Shown: positions 20,865 to 35,049, counted from the first letter of the stretch. The stretch: DNA of 64,000 nucleotides from Amblyornis subalaris (GCA_018881555.1 JACAXG010000008.1:11871316-11935315), one strand, 5' to 3'. Numbers and translations are program-made. Notes: generated by a model from the sequence alone, not told the origin.

Positions 20865-21265
20865 GTCTGGAGCATCTCTCTTATGAGGAGAGGCTGCAGG
20901 AGCTTGGCTTGTTTAGTCTGGAGAAGACTGAGAGAGGATCTCNTTAATCCATACAAATATCTCAAAGGTAGGTGCCAAAAGGATGGTGCCAGACTCTCTT
21001 CTGCAGTGCCTAGCCACAGGACGAGGAGCAAAGGCCATAAACTAAAACACAAGAAGTTTCATCTCAACATAAGGAAGAATTTCTTTATGTAGAGGGTGGC
21101 AGAGCACTGGAACAGCTGCCCAGGGAGATCATGGAGTCTTGCTGAAGACATTCAAGCCCCATCTGGACATGTTCCTGTGTCACCTANTCTGAGTGACCCT
21201 GCCTTGGCAGGGTGTTGGACTGGATGTTCTCCAGAGGTCCCTTCCAACTTTTAACAATTCTGTGG
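20865..21265 (+). mobile_element. CR1 LINE 3' fragment
   Basis: This has the CR1 3' end in sense orientation: the block around TGGAGCATCTCTC, GGAGAAGACTGAGAG, the AAGTTTCATCTCAACATAAG stretch, CACTGGAACAGCTGCCCAGG, TTGGACTGGATGTTCTCCAG, and the terminal ACAATTCTGTG. It is 5'-truncated, holding only the end of ORF2 and the 3' UTR, as is usual for avian CR1. Confidence 0.92.
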
Positions 21266-21869
21266 TGTGCGATTTTATTTTTAATGTCCCTGGAAGTAGC
21301 TTCAGTCCTTTAATATCTTTCATTAGCTCTAAAAATACTTTTTTTCTCTTGGTTGCTTTCCCGAGTTCATGGGCTAACTAAACTCACAGCAGTCATGTGA
21401 CTTGGATGAACACATGAGAATATTCAAGTAATNGCTGAGTAATAAAATGAACTTGCTGTCAACACAGAGCAGAAAATATGTATTTCTCTTGTACCACCAG
21501 GATAGTTGTTACCCCATGGATTAGGGGCCAGAGTTTAGAGAGTCCCATTTTACTTGCCTGCACTATTGATCTTGGTGCTGGCAATTGCCTGGTTAATCAA
21601 TCAGTATCTTCAACTGACATATTTTATGTTATTTCCTGACGAGTGCTGTTGCTACTACCCCACTCCAGATCACAGCTGAGAGTAAAAATACATGAATATT
21701 AAATATATATAATCTAAAATATAGCTTCTTTATTTCTAATAGCAATAATTGAAGATGTTTTTTCCTCATACTAACTTAACGGTAGAGAACTTCCTGCTAG
21801 TTCTTCAACACATTCTAGACGAGACTAAAGAACAGACTTGTGCCTGAGTGTCCCCATCCTTTATTTCTG

Positions 21870-22780
21870 AAAGCGTGCAGGTTTCTCCGGCCCTTTCCTG
21901 CTCCCCTCAGCCCAGGGCGCGGCAGAAGGGCGCGGCAGAAGAGCGCGGCGAAGGCCGATCTCTTCCCACGCCTCCCCTCTGTGCGGGCTCCGGTGGTACC
22001 ACAAACATTTATTTTCCGACAAACACGGAAACGGGACGCGCGCTGGGCCCGCATCCCTCGCACGGGCCAGCCTCCGCGGCTCAACATGGCGGCCGGGCCC
22101 CCACGGTCACGTGGGGCCGGAGCGCGGTGACGTCAGGGCCCCGTGAGCGGAAGTTGCCGGGGAGGCGGAAGCGGGCGCGGGAGGCGGCCGGGCCCATTAA
22201 AGCGGACGAGGCGGGCGGGGGGCAGTGATCGGGCCGGGCCGCGGCGGCAGCAGCACCAGGTGAGCTCGGCCGCACCGCGGGCCGCGCGCGCCGCTGGCAG
22301 GGGTGGGGGGGTGGCTCCGCCCTGGGCGGGGGTCTCCGCTGGCGGCCCCTCCCCGGCACCGGGGGGCCCGCGGCGGGGGCGGCGCTGTCGGTGCTCCCGG
22401 CCCTCCCGGCCGGCTCCGCACCCGGGCCCGGCTCGTTTGTCCGCCCCGAGGCGGCCGCGCTGCCGGCGCTGAGCTCCCTGGACCCGGGCCCGGCGCTGCC
22501 CCCGGGACAATACGGGGGAGGGGGGGCTGTCTCCTCGGGAAGGGGCTCCTCCCCGAGGGCCTTTCCCGGGATGCGCGTTTCGCCGGGCCTTTGTGGAGCC
22601 TCCTCTTCTGAGGCGCTGGCAGAGGCCTGAGCGGTGCCTCCCGGGGAGGGAGCGCATTGTCTGTGCCGTGTGGAGCTGCTGTAGCTCCTCGCCGAGCCTG
22701 AAGAGGCTTCGGGGCAGCCGGTGGCCGAAGGAGGGCCGGGCCTTTGGGGGGGCGCTGGGTCGGGGCGGTGAAATGTTGCT
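21870..22780 (+). promoter_or_regulatory. RAB7A: RAB7A CpG-island promoter
   Basis: CpG-rich, TATA-less region around the non-coding first exon. Visible motifs: YY1-type AACATGGCGGC at 22083-22093; E-box GTCACGTG at 22106-22113; palindromic CRE TGACGTCA at 22128-22135; ETS-type CGGAAG at 22148-22153 and 22166-22171. The E-box matches the core of the CLEAR element bound by TFEB-family factors, which fits a lysosomal gene. Confidence 0.75.
22175..22259 (+). other. RAB7A: RAB7A non-coding first exon (5' end approximate)
   Basis: The CpG island contains a strong donor CACCAG|GTGAGC with the exon ending at 22259. RAB7A in mammals has an untranslated first exon, and coding exon 2 here opens with only 8 nt of leader before the ATG, so this is the natural partner. 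The start is not defined by sequence; it probably lies at 22150-22200. Confidence 0.65.
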
Positions 22781-22992
22781 CTGGTGCTCGGTGGGGATCG
22801 CTTTTTAACGTGAGCCGGCAGCCCCAGGAGCAATTAATCTGCCCAAAGAGGCGGCCGGGGAGACTGGCAGTTATTGCGAAAGTAGNTGTCGGTGTGTGTA
22901 AAGCCTGAGTCAGTCCTGAGAAGTATTAGAGTGAATGTTAGAAGTGCTTTTGTCTGTGAGTGTATAATAAGGTAAATTAAGTGATAGATGCA

Positions 22993-23031
22993 TTATTAGT
23001 TTCCATATATATAGACTAATAAATATGGAAA
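22993..23031 (+). repeat. Two overlapping inverted repeats
   Basis: TTATTAGT (22993-23000) pairs with ACTAATAA (23015-23022). TTTCCATAT (23000-23008) pairs with ATATGGAAA (23023-23031). Each has a 14-nt loop and perfect arms. The two hairpins interleave, so they exclude one another. They lie in RAB7A intron 1. Confidence 0.8.
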
Positions 23032-24095
23032 TGCCTGATGATTGTTCTTAAGACAATTGCACTCCCTAAAAATAGAGGGATTATTTTAGTAGTAAAAGGG
23101 CTGTCTTAATCTGAGGTAGGACAGGTAACCTCAGCATCAAAATGAGTATGTCTCGCCTAATAACTCCAAGCCTTTTGTCTCAAAGCTGGAAATCTCAGCA
23201 TTATCTTTCTGAAAACTAAAAATGTTTGCTGATAAGCAGAGCTGTTGTGATATATGTGTATGAGGTTTTTATACGTAAACTGAGAACACATGACAGAACG
23301 AAGTCCTCCCAACTGTAAGCAAGCTGTTCTTTGTTTGACACTTGCCAGCATGGAACCTTTAAAGCTGCCAGCACTTGCCACTGGCTGGCCAGCTCTGGCC
23401 TATGCCTAACACTCTGTGTATCCGTGTGGGAATTGGGGCAGGGGGAAGTGGAGAATTCTCTTTTTAGGGAAATGATACGTACTATGCCACGGCNTTTGGC
23501 TGGCTGTGACTTGAAGGCTGTGGTGATACTAGTGGTGTGTGATAGCTGCAAGCCTGGCTGTGCTTCCAGTATAACCAGGCTGCTGGAGTCAAGGTACCCT
23601 GGTCTCTCAGGAGCTGAATTTGAGGTTAAAGTGGGTGGAGTCATTTGAATATTCCTTGTTAAATAATCCAGGCTCCGTTGCTGTACTTACTCAGGAAGAA
23701 CAAGTATACTTGTCTCTCCCCCTCCCCCTTGTGACTCCCAACAGCTGACTGAACACATGACTTGCCCTCCGTACACTAATGAGTGGACCCACCATGCCTG
23801 GCCTGAGTCCTCAGAATTAAAGCAGCTCTAATACTGTTACTTTTAAGCACTGTCTTTTTTTTTTCCTTTGTGCTGTTATGTTAATACTCCTGGTGTAGAA
23901 AAGCTGTAAGATGGGGTTAACGTGACCCCCCTCCGTAAGGAAAACTTCCGAAATCTGATAGCAGTTTCTTGCTCTCCCAACCTGCAGGGTGAAGTATAAC
24001 TCATAAGATGCAAAGCAGTAGCTATGGTAAACTTTCGTCCTCCCTGTGGTGTCATGCAGTGGTCCCTGTCCTCAAACTCATGATAGTTGTTCAGC

Positions 24096-24385
24096 ATAGA
24101 ATCACAGGATATTCTGAGTTGGAAGGGACCCACAAGGATCATTGAATTTCAGTTCCTGGCCCTGCACGGGACACCCCCAGACATCCCACCATGTGCCTGN
24201 GGGTGTTGTCCAGGCACTCTTGAGCCCTGGAAGGCTTGGGGCCATGACCACTTCCCTGGGGAGCCTGTGCTAGTGCCCAACCACCATTTGGGTGAAGAAC
24301 TTTTTCCCCATATCCGGCCTAAACCTGCTTTTTTGACAAAGCCTCCCTTGGGACCTGTCACNGGTCACCAGAGTGAAGAGTTGGG
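24096..24385 (-). mobile_element. CR1 LINE 3' fragment, antisense
   Basis: Starts with TAGAATCACAGGATATTCTG and continues GAGTTGGAAGGGACCCACAA, then the characteristic CCCAACCACC and GTGAAGAACTTTTTCCC stretches up to CTGTCACNGGTCACCAGAG. This is the reverse complement of a CR1 3' end of a different subfamily from the copy at 20.9 kb. It lies in RAB7A intron 1, opposite to transcription. Confidence 0.9.
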
Positions 24386-27300
24386 GAACAGGGTACCCTA
24401 AGAGTTGTACCTTAAAGGTGCNAAGTTAATAATTTAAATAACTGTGTTGCAGAAGCTGCACTACAGACATCCTGGCCCTCCTGCCAAGGCCAGGGAATCA
24501 AACTCTTTGAGTAGCACAGATATGTTACAACATTGATAAATCCTTAACTGAAAGTGGAAAATGTACAAGCTCTGCTCTGAAGTGACCTGGGGAAGATACC
24601 ANTTTGTTGGTCTGTTACTCAAAATGAAAGCTTGTGGGCAGGAGGGTTACCAGATTTAATTTCTGCAGCACCTTCTTAAAGCTCACGTTTTAAGACTCCT
24701 GTTGGAAGGTTGTGACAATTACCTGTCGGAGCAAATCTCTGGCAAAGCTTGTCCTTGAGGAAACATGACAATTACAATCAAACCATCTGTGCAAAACTAT
24801 AAATAGCTCTGTCTCTAACATGTATGGGATTTTGGTCTGACTTCTGTGTGAAAATGAGACTAGTTTATGCAGAACTTAACATTTGGCTGTAAACAAAATT
24901 GCTTGTGCTTGATTAGGGTGTGTTTTTAAATGCTGCATCGTGAGAGAGGGTTTGCCAGGCACCTGCCTTGAGAATAAGGGCTGTGGAATAGGGCACTTGG
25001 ATGTTTGCCTTCTCTGAAACTGGTGGATGATGTGGGTTCGCAGGTACTTACTGGTGCCTTTCCGTGCTGTTAGAATACAGCAATTTCATCAGTAACTGAA
25101 GTAAATTGAGCCTTTGTGAAACAAGTGCAGAACCCTCACCGTACGTGCTGCCAGTGTTCCCTTGTGTCTTCTGCGCGTCTCCTTGGCTGTGACCTGACCT
25201 GCTCTGAAGGGGCCTGATGGACCTAAGATTCCCTTGCAGAGCTGTAGAGCAGTTTAAAGCTTGTTGCCTCCATAGAAGGGAGTCCAGATAACACCTTACC
25301 TAAACGCTGAACTTGGCTGGGCACTAGCATGCCTGTGTGCTGCTTGTCTGACAGCAATCTTGCATCCTTCACNTGCTGAAGTACTTCATCCTTGCACAGC
25401 ATTGTCTTGATAATTGCGGCTTAATTGCCTGATGAGTTAGAGTTGAGTTGGCTTCCCTCTGCAGCTTCCTAAAACGATCTTTTGTAGTTGCTGTATAACA
25501 GTCTGCCTTCAGATACGGCTGTGGCCAGAGATTGTGAGGATAAAAGGGNCTCTCTCTGCAGCATCAATCCCAACACGAGCTGTGCATCTCCAGACTGAAT
25601 TAGGTATGGATAATTAATCGAATGACAATAGTTCATATACCATGCTTAATTCTGCAGTGAGGGACTCGATTGGAGGTCCCATTTCTCTTTAAATGCACCT
25701 TGAATAAAGCTTGCAAATGAGCACCCAAGGTCAGGGACTGCACATGTGCTGCTCAGAAATAGCAGGCAGTGAAGGGATACCCCTGTGTCACATGGTTCCC
25801 CCTGGCTCCCGGCGTGCTTGTTGCTGTTGTTCTCTGTTGGTGGGGATGCAGCTCTGGAGCCCATCATGCTGCTGCATTTTGTGCTGGCGGAGATGTGCCC
25901 TGGTGATGTCATCGCTGCTGTGAGCGCTGCTCCTCCTCCTCGGTGCCAGCAACCAGCGCTCCGGCCGTGGCGGAAGCTTTGGTAACATTGCTGTTGCTAC
26001 CTCACGGGCAGTGACCCTGGGGAGGGAAGCAAGCTCGTCAAGGCCACTGGAGTGAGTTGATTTGCTGCTGATCTCAAATAGCCTTGACTTCTCCTGCCAG
26101 GGAACCTGTTATTGAGGCCATGGCTGTCTTCACCGGGCAGTGAAGCTTCAGGAGGGGTGCAATGCCTTTGAGATGGGATTGAAGTGTAAAGCTGTGGCAC
26201 GGATTTCTGTTTGTATAATTTAAAGGCACTTGATATAGTGAGTGATTTGCTCTTTCTGCTGCATAACCACTGAATATGCCAATTTAAGGTGACTGATTGT
26301 GTCTAACTGTACTTGTATGAGTTTCAAGCAGAAATTGCTAAATTAAATCTATTNGATCCTCTTAACGTCAATTAAAAAACGCTGTATATTTCTTGAGTCT
26401 GTCCTATATACTGCAACTTTGGTCATTTGACAGACAAGGTGGACCAGGAAGTGGTGGACAAAAGTGAAGGCCAGCAACTGAAGCTGCCTTTGGAGCCAAC
26501 CTGCCTGCGGTACCTGGACCTTAGTTACTGGGGCTGCCAGTTTATCTAGCAAGTCTGTGCTGTGCCCTTGATCTCTTTCCAGCTGGAAGCAGAATCCTCT
26601 TGAAAGTAACCTGCCTGGTGCTTGTGTCCCTCAAGTGGGCTGAGTCACTCGGCTCCCAGACATGGATAATGATATCTGGGGTCCAAACTGCACAGTGGTG
26701 ACAGAGTCTCAAGCATGAGGAGTGAGAGGGTTTTAGCTGAGGCATGCCTAGGCCTGATCTCTCCCCACTGCCTAGCAAGATGCCATTTGCCCACAGAGCT
26801 CTCTTAACCTCACCATGCAGGTGAGGTTTTTATTGGACCTTTGTGGAGCTTCATCAAGAGAATAGGTGAAGTGGTAAAGTATTGATGTAGGATCTGTGCA
26901 AGAGGTATGAAGGTATGAATGTGAAACTGAGTATCCACAGTACGAATTCCTTNTTAGTCACTGACTCAGCTGTCATGGCAAGCTACCTGTTACACTCCCA
27001 TCCTGCTACTGAAATACTTGTCCTTCCTGCTCTGCAAACTGCATTAGCATAGTAAGAGGTATTGAGTGTGTGTAGGATCAAGAGTTCTGCTCGCAGATCA
27101 AGGTGTAGTTCTTAGATTACAACCTGTCCCTAGAGAAAGCTTCCTGTCTAGAAGACTCATTACTGAGAACAGGACCTCCTGGAAGGAGGAGTAAGNTTTT
27201 TGCCATTAGTGTTGGTCTGGTACTTCCCTACATCTGCTTGTCTGCTAGTAGGATCTCCCATCAGTATTTAGCCTTTCTCCTCTGTCAAGCTTCTCATGCT

Positions 27301-30300
27301 TCAGGAGAGANAACATTCACTCTTGGATCTGAATATCAGGTGTAAGTTACAGCATCTGGCAGACCTCCTGAGGGCTGTCGCTTACTTGGTCAAAGTCTCT
27401 TTTCAGTCTCTTGTTTCCTGCCCTGCCTCTAGGAACTGTGGCAGCCAGGAGTGGATAAACAAGGCTTGTTTACTCCTGACAAGGTCTAAGATCTGTGCTT
27501 TGTTTACCACTACAGAAGTTATCTATTTGTGTTTCTGAAACTGAAAGCATGACAGGAATGTGAAAACTTAGGAAGCTGTAGTCAAAACTAGAAATTAATC
27601 TGAGCACTTGAAAAATACTGTCAGATACGGTAAAGATCTAACAACTGTTTCTCAGTGGCTGGGCTAACTTAGAGTATTTTGAATTGGACAACCTTATCTT
27701 CTGGACACATTGATTAAAACCCAGCTGCCCCTGGCCCTGTGCTTGTTTTATAGAAAGCAATAAGGAAATTGTCACTCAGGGGATGGCCTGATGTGAGAAC
27801 CATGCTGGGCTCTTGGTATTCATGTCAGGGTTGCTAAAACTGTTGGGTGGCTCGACTGGCTTGGGTGGCTGTGTGCCAAAGGCCAACAGACATTACTGTA
27901 CAAACTGGGCTGTATAAGCACTATAGCTGTGTTGCAGTTAGTTTTGGATTTGTCTTATGGGTTGGAAAGCTGTCCACCAAGGANGCTATTGTGGTAGAGG
28001 CATCATGGAAGCTGTGCTGAGGTAGCTGCAGTGCTTTGCGTAGGCAAGGCCCTTAGTCAAGACACATGGCTTGTTGCCTAGTGTCTCCCAGCAGCCAGCA
28101 ATGTGCTCAACTCTCCTCCCACATCCTGAGATTGTCTCCCCCAGGGCAGAATAGGGGAAGTTGAGCTTGCTCTGATAAAGGGGGAGGGGTGTTAAAGTAA
28201 GCATGCCTGTTCTTGTAACAGCTTCATCCTTGGGGGAAGTCTGCTGGGAACTACCTGAAACCCTGTAGGATTTACAAAGGAACTGCTTCTTCCTGGAAGG
28301 TAGGGGCACAGCAATACTGATTCTTGAATGATGACATGACTTGNGCCTCCAGGAGAAGGGTAGCAAAAGGTCTTGAGACACTTGCTATCAGTCTGTTAGG
28401 GTATGTCTGCCCAGTCCTGGTAGAAAGATATTTTATGGTGTAAGGGCCATTTCATTGCTGGAGGAACCAGTGAACTAAAACTTCTTGACTGGAAACATCC
28501 AGCTTTCAGTGAAGCTTCTGGGTATGGCTTTCTTGCGGAGCTGTCTTCCTCGAAGCTGAAGACTTCTATCTCAGCAGCCTGGGCTTTCTGTTTGGGAATC
28601 CTGGTATGGTTAGTGTGTGGCATTAGCTCCAAAAGGATCTTCCTGGACTCCTCTTCTGCCACAGCTGCAGTCTCCCTTACCTGCTACCCACTGTGGAGAT
28701 GATGGAAATCATCCTCAGGTTGTGGAGGAGTGAAGTGATCCACCCAAGGTGCCTGCCCAGCATAATTGGCTGCATCCCTGGGGACGTTTTCTTCACTTCC
28801 TTCCCTCCATCCCTTTGGCTCAGGGTGCTTAATACCTGGGAGATCCTATGTGTGCTCCTGTGATCTTAGGCTAAGCAGCAGTATGGGCAAGGAAGGTACT
28901 GTTCTCGTAGAAAGCAAGATATTGCCTCCAGACCTTTCCCACTGCTCCTAAGCACACTGCTGGTCTGATCGAACATGGAGAAACATCTGCCATGGTACTG
29001 TAAACAAATGCATTTTCATGCTTGTTTTGCTCCCACTTGCAGAACCATGTAGTCAGATCAGTGTGATGCCTCCTCACAAGAAGGTGGCTGTTGTGTTATC
29101 TAAACCAGTAGAGATCAATTTTTGGCACTAGGGATGGGGCCTAGTCCTATATAGTTTAGACTTTTCTAGGGTAGAGTCACAATTCATTATGGCAGCTTTA
29201 CAAGAAAAAACTTGTTCAGTTCCACAGCTAGTATTTAAACTTTGTGTGGCATAAAACAACTCTGATCTGGAGAAATGCCAGGAGGTGTAAGAGGGCTGTG
29301 AATCAGTGAGGCTTGGACTGAAGAGCTTGGCTTTGAGAACTCGGGCTTTGAGCCTGGCTGATCATATGCATCAGTGCCTCTCAGGAATGCAGTGCTCTCC
29401 AAATCTCAGCCCTAAGGGAGCCACAACTGAGCTGAGACCTCAGGCGGGGTAGACCCCTTCTCACGTGCAAGTCCTGTGATTCCTCTGCAGACACGGCTCC
29501 TACCAGTTGCACTGCTTCTGCCTTCCCTGTGTGGTCTGGACTCTGGCAAACTGGATGTTGGCAGATCCTCTCCCAGTGAGCTCTGAGTCCTTGCCCACNT
29601 AAGGGATGTGTGGCAGAGCCTTCAGCTGGAGATTGATGGTATGTCTGAGGCAAGCTAAAACCTTACTACCACTGATAGGAGTGTCTTACCCAGCACTGGC
29701 TCTGGAGCCTCCTCGATCACACCAAGAGTTGATTCTGCTCAGAACTGGTTCACAGCTTCTGTTTCCTAGCTGGGTTTTCTTCATGTTTCTCCAAGCTGCN
29801 TGTTGCCCCATCATTCTCTCTCTTTAGCACTGCCTTAAGAGCATGTTATCCATGAACTGGATGCAGCAGAATATTTGTGTAGACCTGGTGTCNTCTCCAT
29901 CTGAAAGTTACCTCAGATCATGTCAGTCGGCTTTTAGCACTGTGTCACACCAGTTTTGTGCTCGTGTTGNAGGACACAGTGAACGGAACTCGAAGCCATG
30001 TGGCTGAGCTGCTGCTGCTGGTTCCTAAGCTTTGCTCAGTTCTAGAGCAGCTCCTCTGGCACTGAGAGGCTGTAACTCCACCCTCGAAAGGAGGTGGAAA
30101 CTTACTACAGACAGCTGTAGTCTAAAAAACCAATTCTTCCGAGATACTGAAACATATTCTAAGATTTTGTTTTGATCTGAGCTATGTCAGGGTGCTCGCA
30201 GGCATCTAAAGCTCTAGGCTGTTCTTCAAGAAGGTGAAGCTTTTGGCGTAGGACTCTCAGATGGGGGTGGGATACACTGTCCAGTGTATCTACACCTTGC

Positions 30301-33300
30301 AGCTTGCAAGATAATGTTTTACACAAAGTATCAAAAATTAATTTGTAGCTAAGGCTTCCAGCTCCATGAGAAGAGGTAGTTTCTGCCTCATAGGGCTGTC
30401 TGGGAAAGGTACCAACTGGACAGAAGCCTGCTCTTGGTGGAGCTGCAGTAAGTAGCAGGCAGCCGAGCTGCTCCTCCTGAGGAGGGAACGAGGAGCTGTG
30501 CTTGAGCTCTTGGCTGGGTACCAGCAGGACGGAATATGTTGGTTAGAACAGTAACATAAACGTGTGGGGAAGAAGGAGGTGGAAGTCAGTTTAGAGATGC
30601 TACTGATAGAGCAGCGTAGCCTTCAGTGGAGCTGTCACAGGAATATCTTTGCAGCTGCTTTTGGTGTGGGCTTCACTTGAACTGACTGCTGCTCTGTGGT
30701 GCCTCTGTGAGGCCCAAAGGCACCTCTGATTGTATGGACTGTAGGAGTCCATTGCCCTCGAAAGCAACCTGTTTACAGAGAGCAGTTCTTGCAAGTTGTC
30801 AGGCCGAATGACAAGATGTTCCTGATTTCCTTTTTAGACACAGCATGTGTCCCCACTAAATGTGAGGCTTTCCTCGATGGAATCTTCCAGTGAGCTGGGG
30901 AAGCTGAGCTGCAAGTAGACCTGCCATGGGAGTGGAGGAGAGTACTGTCCTGCTTGTGCAGCTTTTGTCAGTACAGTTCTCAACTTGCTCTAATAAATTC
31001 CTATGCTTCTGTAGTAGTCCTCAGTGTGAGGATGCTGGATACATGTTCCTCCTGTAGAGCGCCCAAGTTTGGTAAGGAAAATATGCAGGCTCTGTAGCAG
31101 TCAAAAACATCAAAGGCAACCTTATTCCTANTTTCTTCCTTGAAGGCAGCTTAGCATCTCTTAAGCCATGTTGATGTGAAATGATTGTCTTCTGGTGATT
31201 GTCTTCTGGCTAGTGCTGAGCTTTTGCTCGGCTGAAAAAACAGGACTTCTGCCCTCCTTGTGGGCTGTTGTGTCACTCTTGAGAGAATGCAAGTGAGGTG
31301 TTGTAGGTTCGTATCTGTTGGTCTCAGATTTGTGTAGCACTGCTCAGGCAGGTACTTGTAGCTTTGCGTTGGCTGACACCTTGTTACCAATGTCTGCGTG
31401 ACCGGCTTGTGGGAACCAAACTGTGGTTAAATTGTAATTGGTAAATTGGTAAAGCTTGCTCAAGCCGCACCTGGGGTTCTGCTGCNGTTGGAGTTTGAGG
31501 CTTCAATACAAAGGCTGTCTAGAACACTTGGCCACTGTGCAACTGGGAACTGTGATCCTGGTCAGCTAATGGCAATAACAGGCTGTGCCTTTCCTCAGGA
31601 GGAGGCCTTGCTTTTTCAGAGTAGCTGAATTGGAGCAAATTCATGTCTACTCAAGGCTTTAGCTAAAGCATGGCAAGGTACAGTGTGACCATGGGGCAAG
31701 TGGTATGTGCCAGGCTCTTGGTGTGCTTGGTCCTCTAAAAACAGGATGAACATTCAGTGATCATCTCATTTCATAGGCTGAAGATCTAAGCTGATGTAAC
31801 CCCTTGAGATGCCAAATGTGCTAGGGAACTTGCTACTTTTGAGAGGGAACTGGTTCAGTCTGACTGAACTGGTCCTGAATCATATTTCCAGCTTCAGTTT
31901 CCTTGAAGAAATGCAGAANCTGGTGAAGGGGGAGGGAGGGAATAAAAATAGCTCTCTGTAGTACAGACACATAATGCTCTGCAGCCTCCGCCATGCAAGA
32001 GAACAGTGAGTAGAGGTGGTGTTTCTGTGTCAAAAGTGCACTTAGCTACATTTTGGGACACTNTTCCCACATTTCAGNACAGAAGGTTCTTCNAGTACAC
32101 AAGGGCGGCTGTCGTCTGGTCACTGTGGTGAGCCCACTGCTTTGTGTGGTAGCCCCTAATGAAGACCTGATCTGTCCACATCAGCTTGTTCATGGTGGGT
32201 GTTTTTGCTAAAGGTCCTGTGGCATAGTGGGGAAGTGGAAGCTCTGCTTATCAGCCACAGCACCCAGAACAGAGCTGCACTGCTTCAGGTTCAAATGCAC
32301 CTTTTTGTGGGACACCTGCTTACTCTTGTGCTGCCTGCCTGGGCAGGGGAGCAGAACTAGGTATNCATAAGTGCCTCCCTGAGTTTAGCTCTGGTTGATA
32401 CCTGCTCACCTGCCGCTTTGTACCTTGTTCATGTGGTGTTAAATATTCCTGGCAGAGAACACAAGGCAAGAGGTGCGGTCCAGCAGCCTCACTGCAGCAT
32501 TCTGCTGGTTTCTAGTGGAAGGTGCATGTGGCAGGCTGATAGGTGTAGGAACAGGGAACTCCTGGTCAAAGATCCCAGTTCTTCCAGCCTCTATAGATGT
32601 GTTAGGATTGTGACTTGAACCGGTCAATAGCAAAGCTGCAACATTAAAAACTGGTATGGGTATGCTGCTGCTTAGGGATCTTTGTCTTCTGTGGAGGTGA
32701 GATTCCCCATAAGGCTGGATGCTTTCACACTAAAACTGTCTATGAGCAACTTAGAGTGTTCCTTTTGCAAGGCCTGCTTCTGTTAAAGGATAGCTGATCT
32801 AAGGTCTGGCGGGCCATCAGTGCATGCTCCTATTCTTTGCTTGTACCAACCAAATTAATATTAAAATGCCTGCATTGTGACTTGACACATGTGAACATCT
32901 CTAAGGAATTCTTAACCATCCATTTCTGCTTTGAGTTAAAGCAGCTGTCTTAATATAGCAAGGGAAAGGACAGTTGTAATGTACTCCAAAGCAACAAGGG
33001 AAACCTAATTAGACTTGGCATAAGGCTTTATTTGCTCTTACATCTGAGCTGTAGTGCTATGAAGCTTCATAGGACAGTTTTTGACTCTTCTTTTCAGATC
33101 AGCTAAGTCAGTGACACTTGCAGGTCAGGTGTTCCCTTGCTGCTCCTGCAGGTGAGCCTTACAAAGGTAATAACAGTGGGAGAGAGTGTGCTATACCAGC
33201 TTAATTTCATGAGGGTCAGCATATCATTAATGGCTTGTTTGCTTGGAGAATAGGCATTAAAAATCGAGTGGAAGGACTCCCCTCTGGTATTAGAGACAGC

Positions 33301-35049
33301 TGTGTCATTCCTTTGGCACCAGTTAAGCCAGGAGGAGGAATGATGCTGACTGGTCTCCTGGCTGATGTGAAGTATCTGGTGGCTCCTGAGCAGGGCTGGC
33401 TGGGTGTGCTGCTGTAGGCTGTTCTGAGCAGTCATGCAGGTGACCTAGCTCCAAGAGATTTCACGCAGTGTAAAGCAGAGCTGATGTCTTGGATCAAATC
33501 TTAGCAAACAGGTTTTTCTTCATGATACCTCTGAAAAAGGAAGTGTGTGTTCAGAAACGCTCCCAGGANTGGACACAAGCCCCATGTGAGCTCTCACACT
33601 GCCGTCTGAAGGGCGTGTGCCTCCACAGGGTGCTGCTTTGGAGTAATTGTGTCAAATACCATACAGCAAGACAAGCTGCACTACATAGTGCAAGATAGTC
33701 TTAGGCTAGGGTCCCACTGACTCAGAACTATCTCAACTCAAACACTTTCTACAGGACATGGAGATGTTTTCCTCTTGTACTAGGCAAGGAATAACTCTGA
33801 AGTGTTGGTCTGTTTATACCTGCAATGAGAAGATTAATAAGAGGGCTTGGCCCATCAACTAACTGACTGGGTTTCAAGGCAGCATCAGTCAAACCTGGTA
33901 GAACAAGGGTATGAAACTGGGCAGTGTCCACTGCTGGCCCCTGGTAGGGCTGGAGTTCCTCACTGTCTGATGACCCACACCAAACCTGAAGCTGAGGCAG
34001 CTCCTTCTGTGCTATGGCTCACATCCGTTGCATCACCTGGGCTGGAAGGTGAGTGTCTCACCTGACTGGTGTTGATGGGGCAGTGACAGCCCTTCCCACT
34101 GCTGGGTCGTCTGTCAGCTATGACAAGAAGTCAGTGTCAGCTCTGACTCAGGCTGACTTCCTATGTCTGCAGGTGGCTGCTCAGCTGAGTTACTTCCAAG
34201 GTAATGAATCTTGACAGAGCAGTTTTCCCTCCCCTTGTAGTGGGACTTCAGGCTGTGTTGAACTTGGGAGATAAGCATCCAGTGTGATTTAGTGTTGCAA
34301 TTTAGGGCTCTGCAAATCCCTCCCTAAGCATGAGAACTAATGCCAGCTTGTCCAAAGCTGCTTCGAATACCAGGAGGCAATGAGCTGCAGCAGCAAGTGA
34401 TACTGAAAACGCTCTGAGGAAAATAGAAGCAGTTCCCAGAAGCCTGCTGGGTTCTGGCACAGCCACTTCAGGGTGAGTTGTTTTCCTCTGTCCTGAGGAA
34501 ATCAGGTGACTCGCACTGGACCTGAACCTATGCAGATGTTTTTCATGACAGTTCTGTGTACACAGCTGTCTTTAAGCTGTTTTAAAGCTCTGTTCACTTG
34601 CTTTTTGCTCCATCTGGGCTGATTGTGCTGCAGAAGTCTCTGGCTTGGCTGGCAAAGGTGTCACTTGTTATGTGCTTTGCAAACACAGAAGGTGCACGCT
34701 GCTTGAAGGAGCTTNTGTGGTCTGTTCTCCCCATAGCTAAAGGGGAGACAAGCTATAGAGTGTGAATCTTGNCAAGAGCAGAAGCAGTACTAAATATTGG
34801 TGTTGTTGACAACTTTCAGCTGGTTCTATCTTGGCTAGCATAGCTGGGCTGCCAGTTGGATCAGTGAGCAATGCAGTCCATTGGAAAAGAGAAGTGTTTA
34901 CACTTGGAGGAACTGTCCTGTACAGACTCTCTCGCATCTGCTAACACCCATCTAAGGGTAGCCTGNGCCCTATGGGTGACCTGTCACTGCTGCTCACTCC
35001 ACAGCCCCTGGCTGTTATCTCCTCAGCAATGAGTCCTGTTTAGGTGCAT

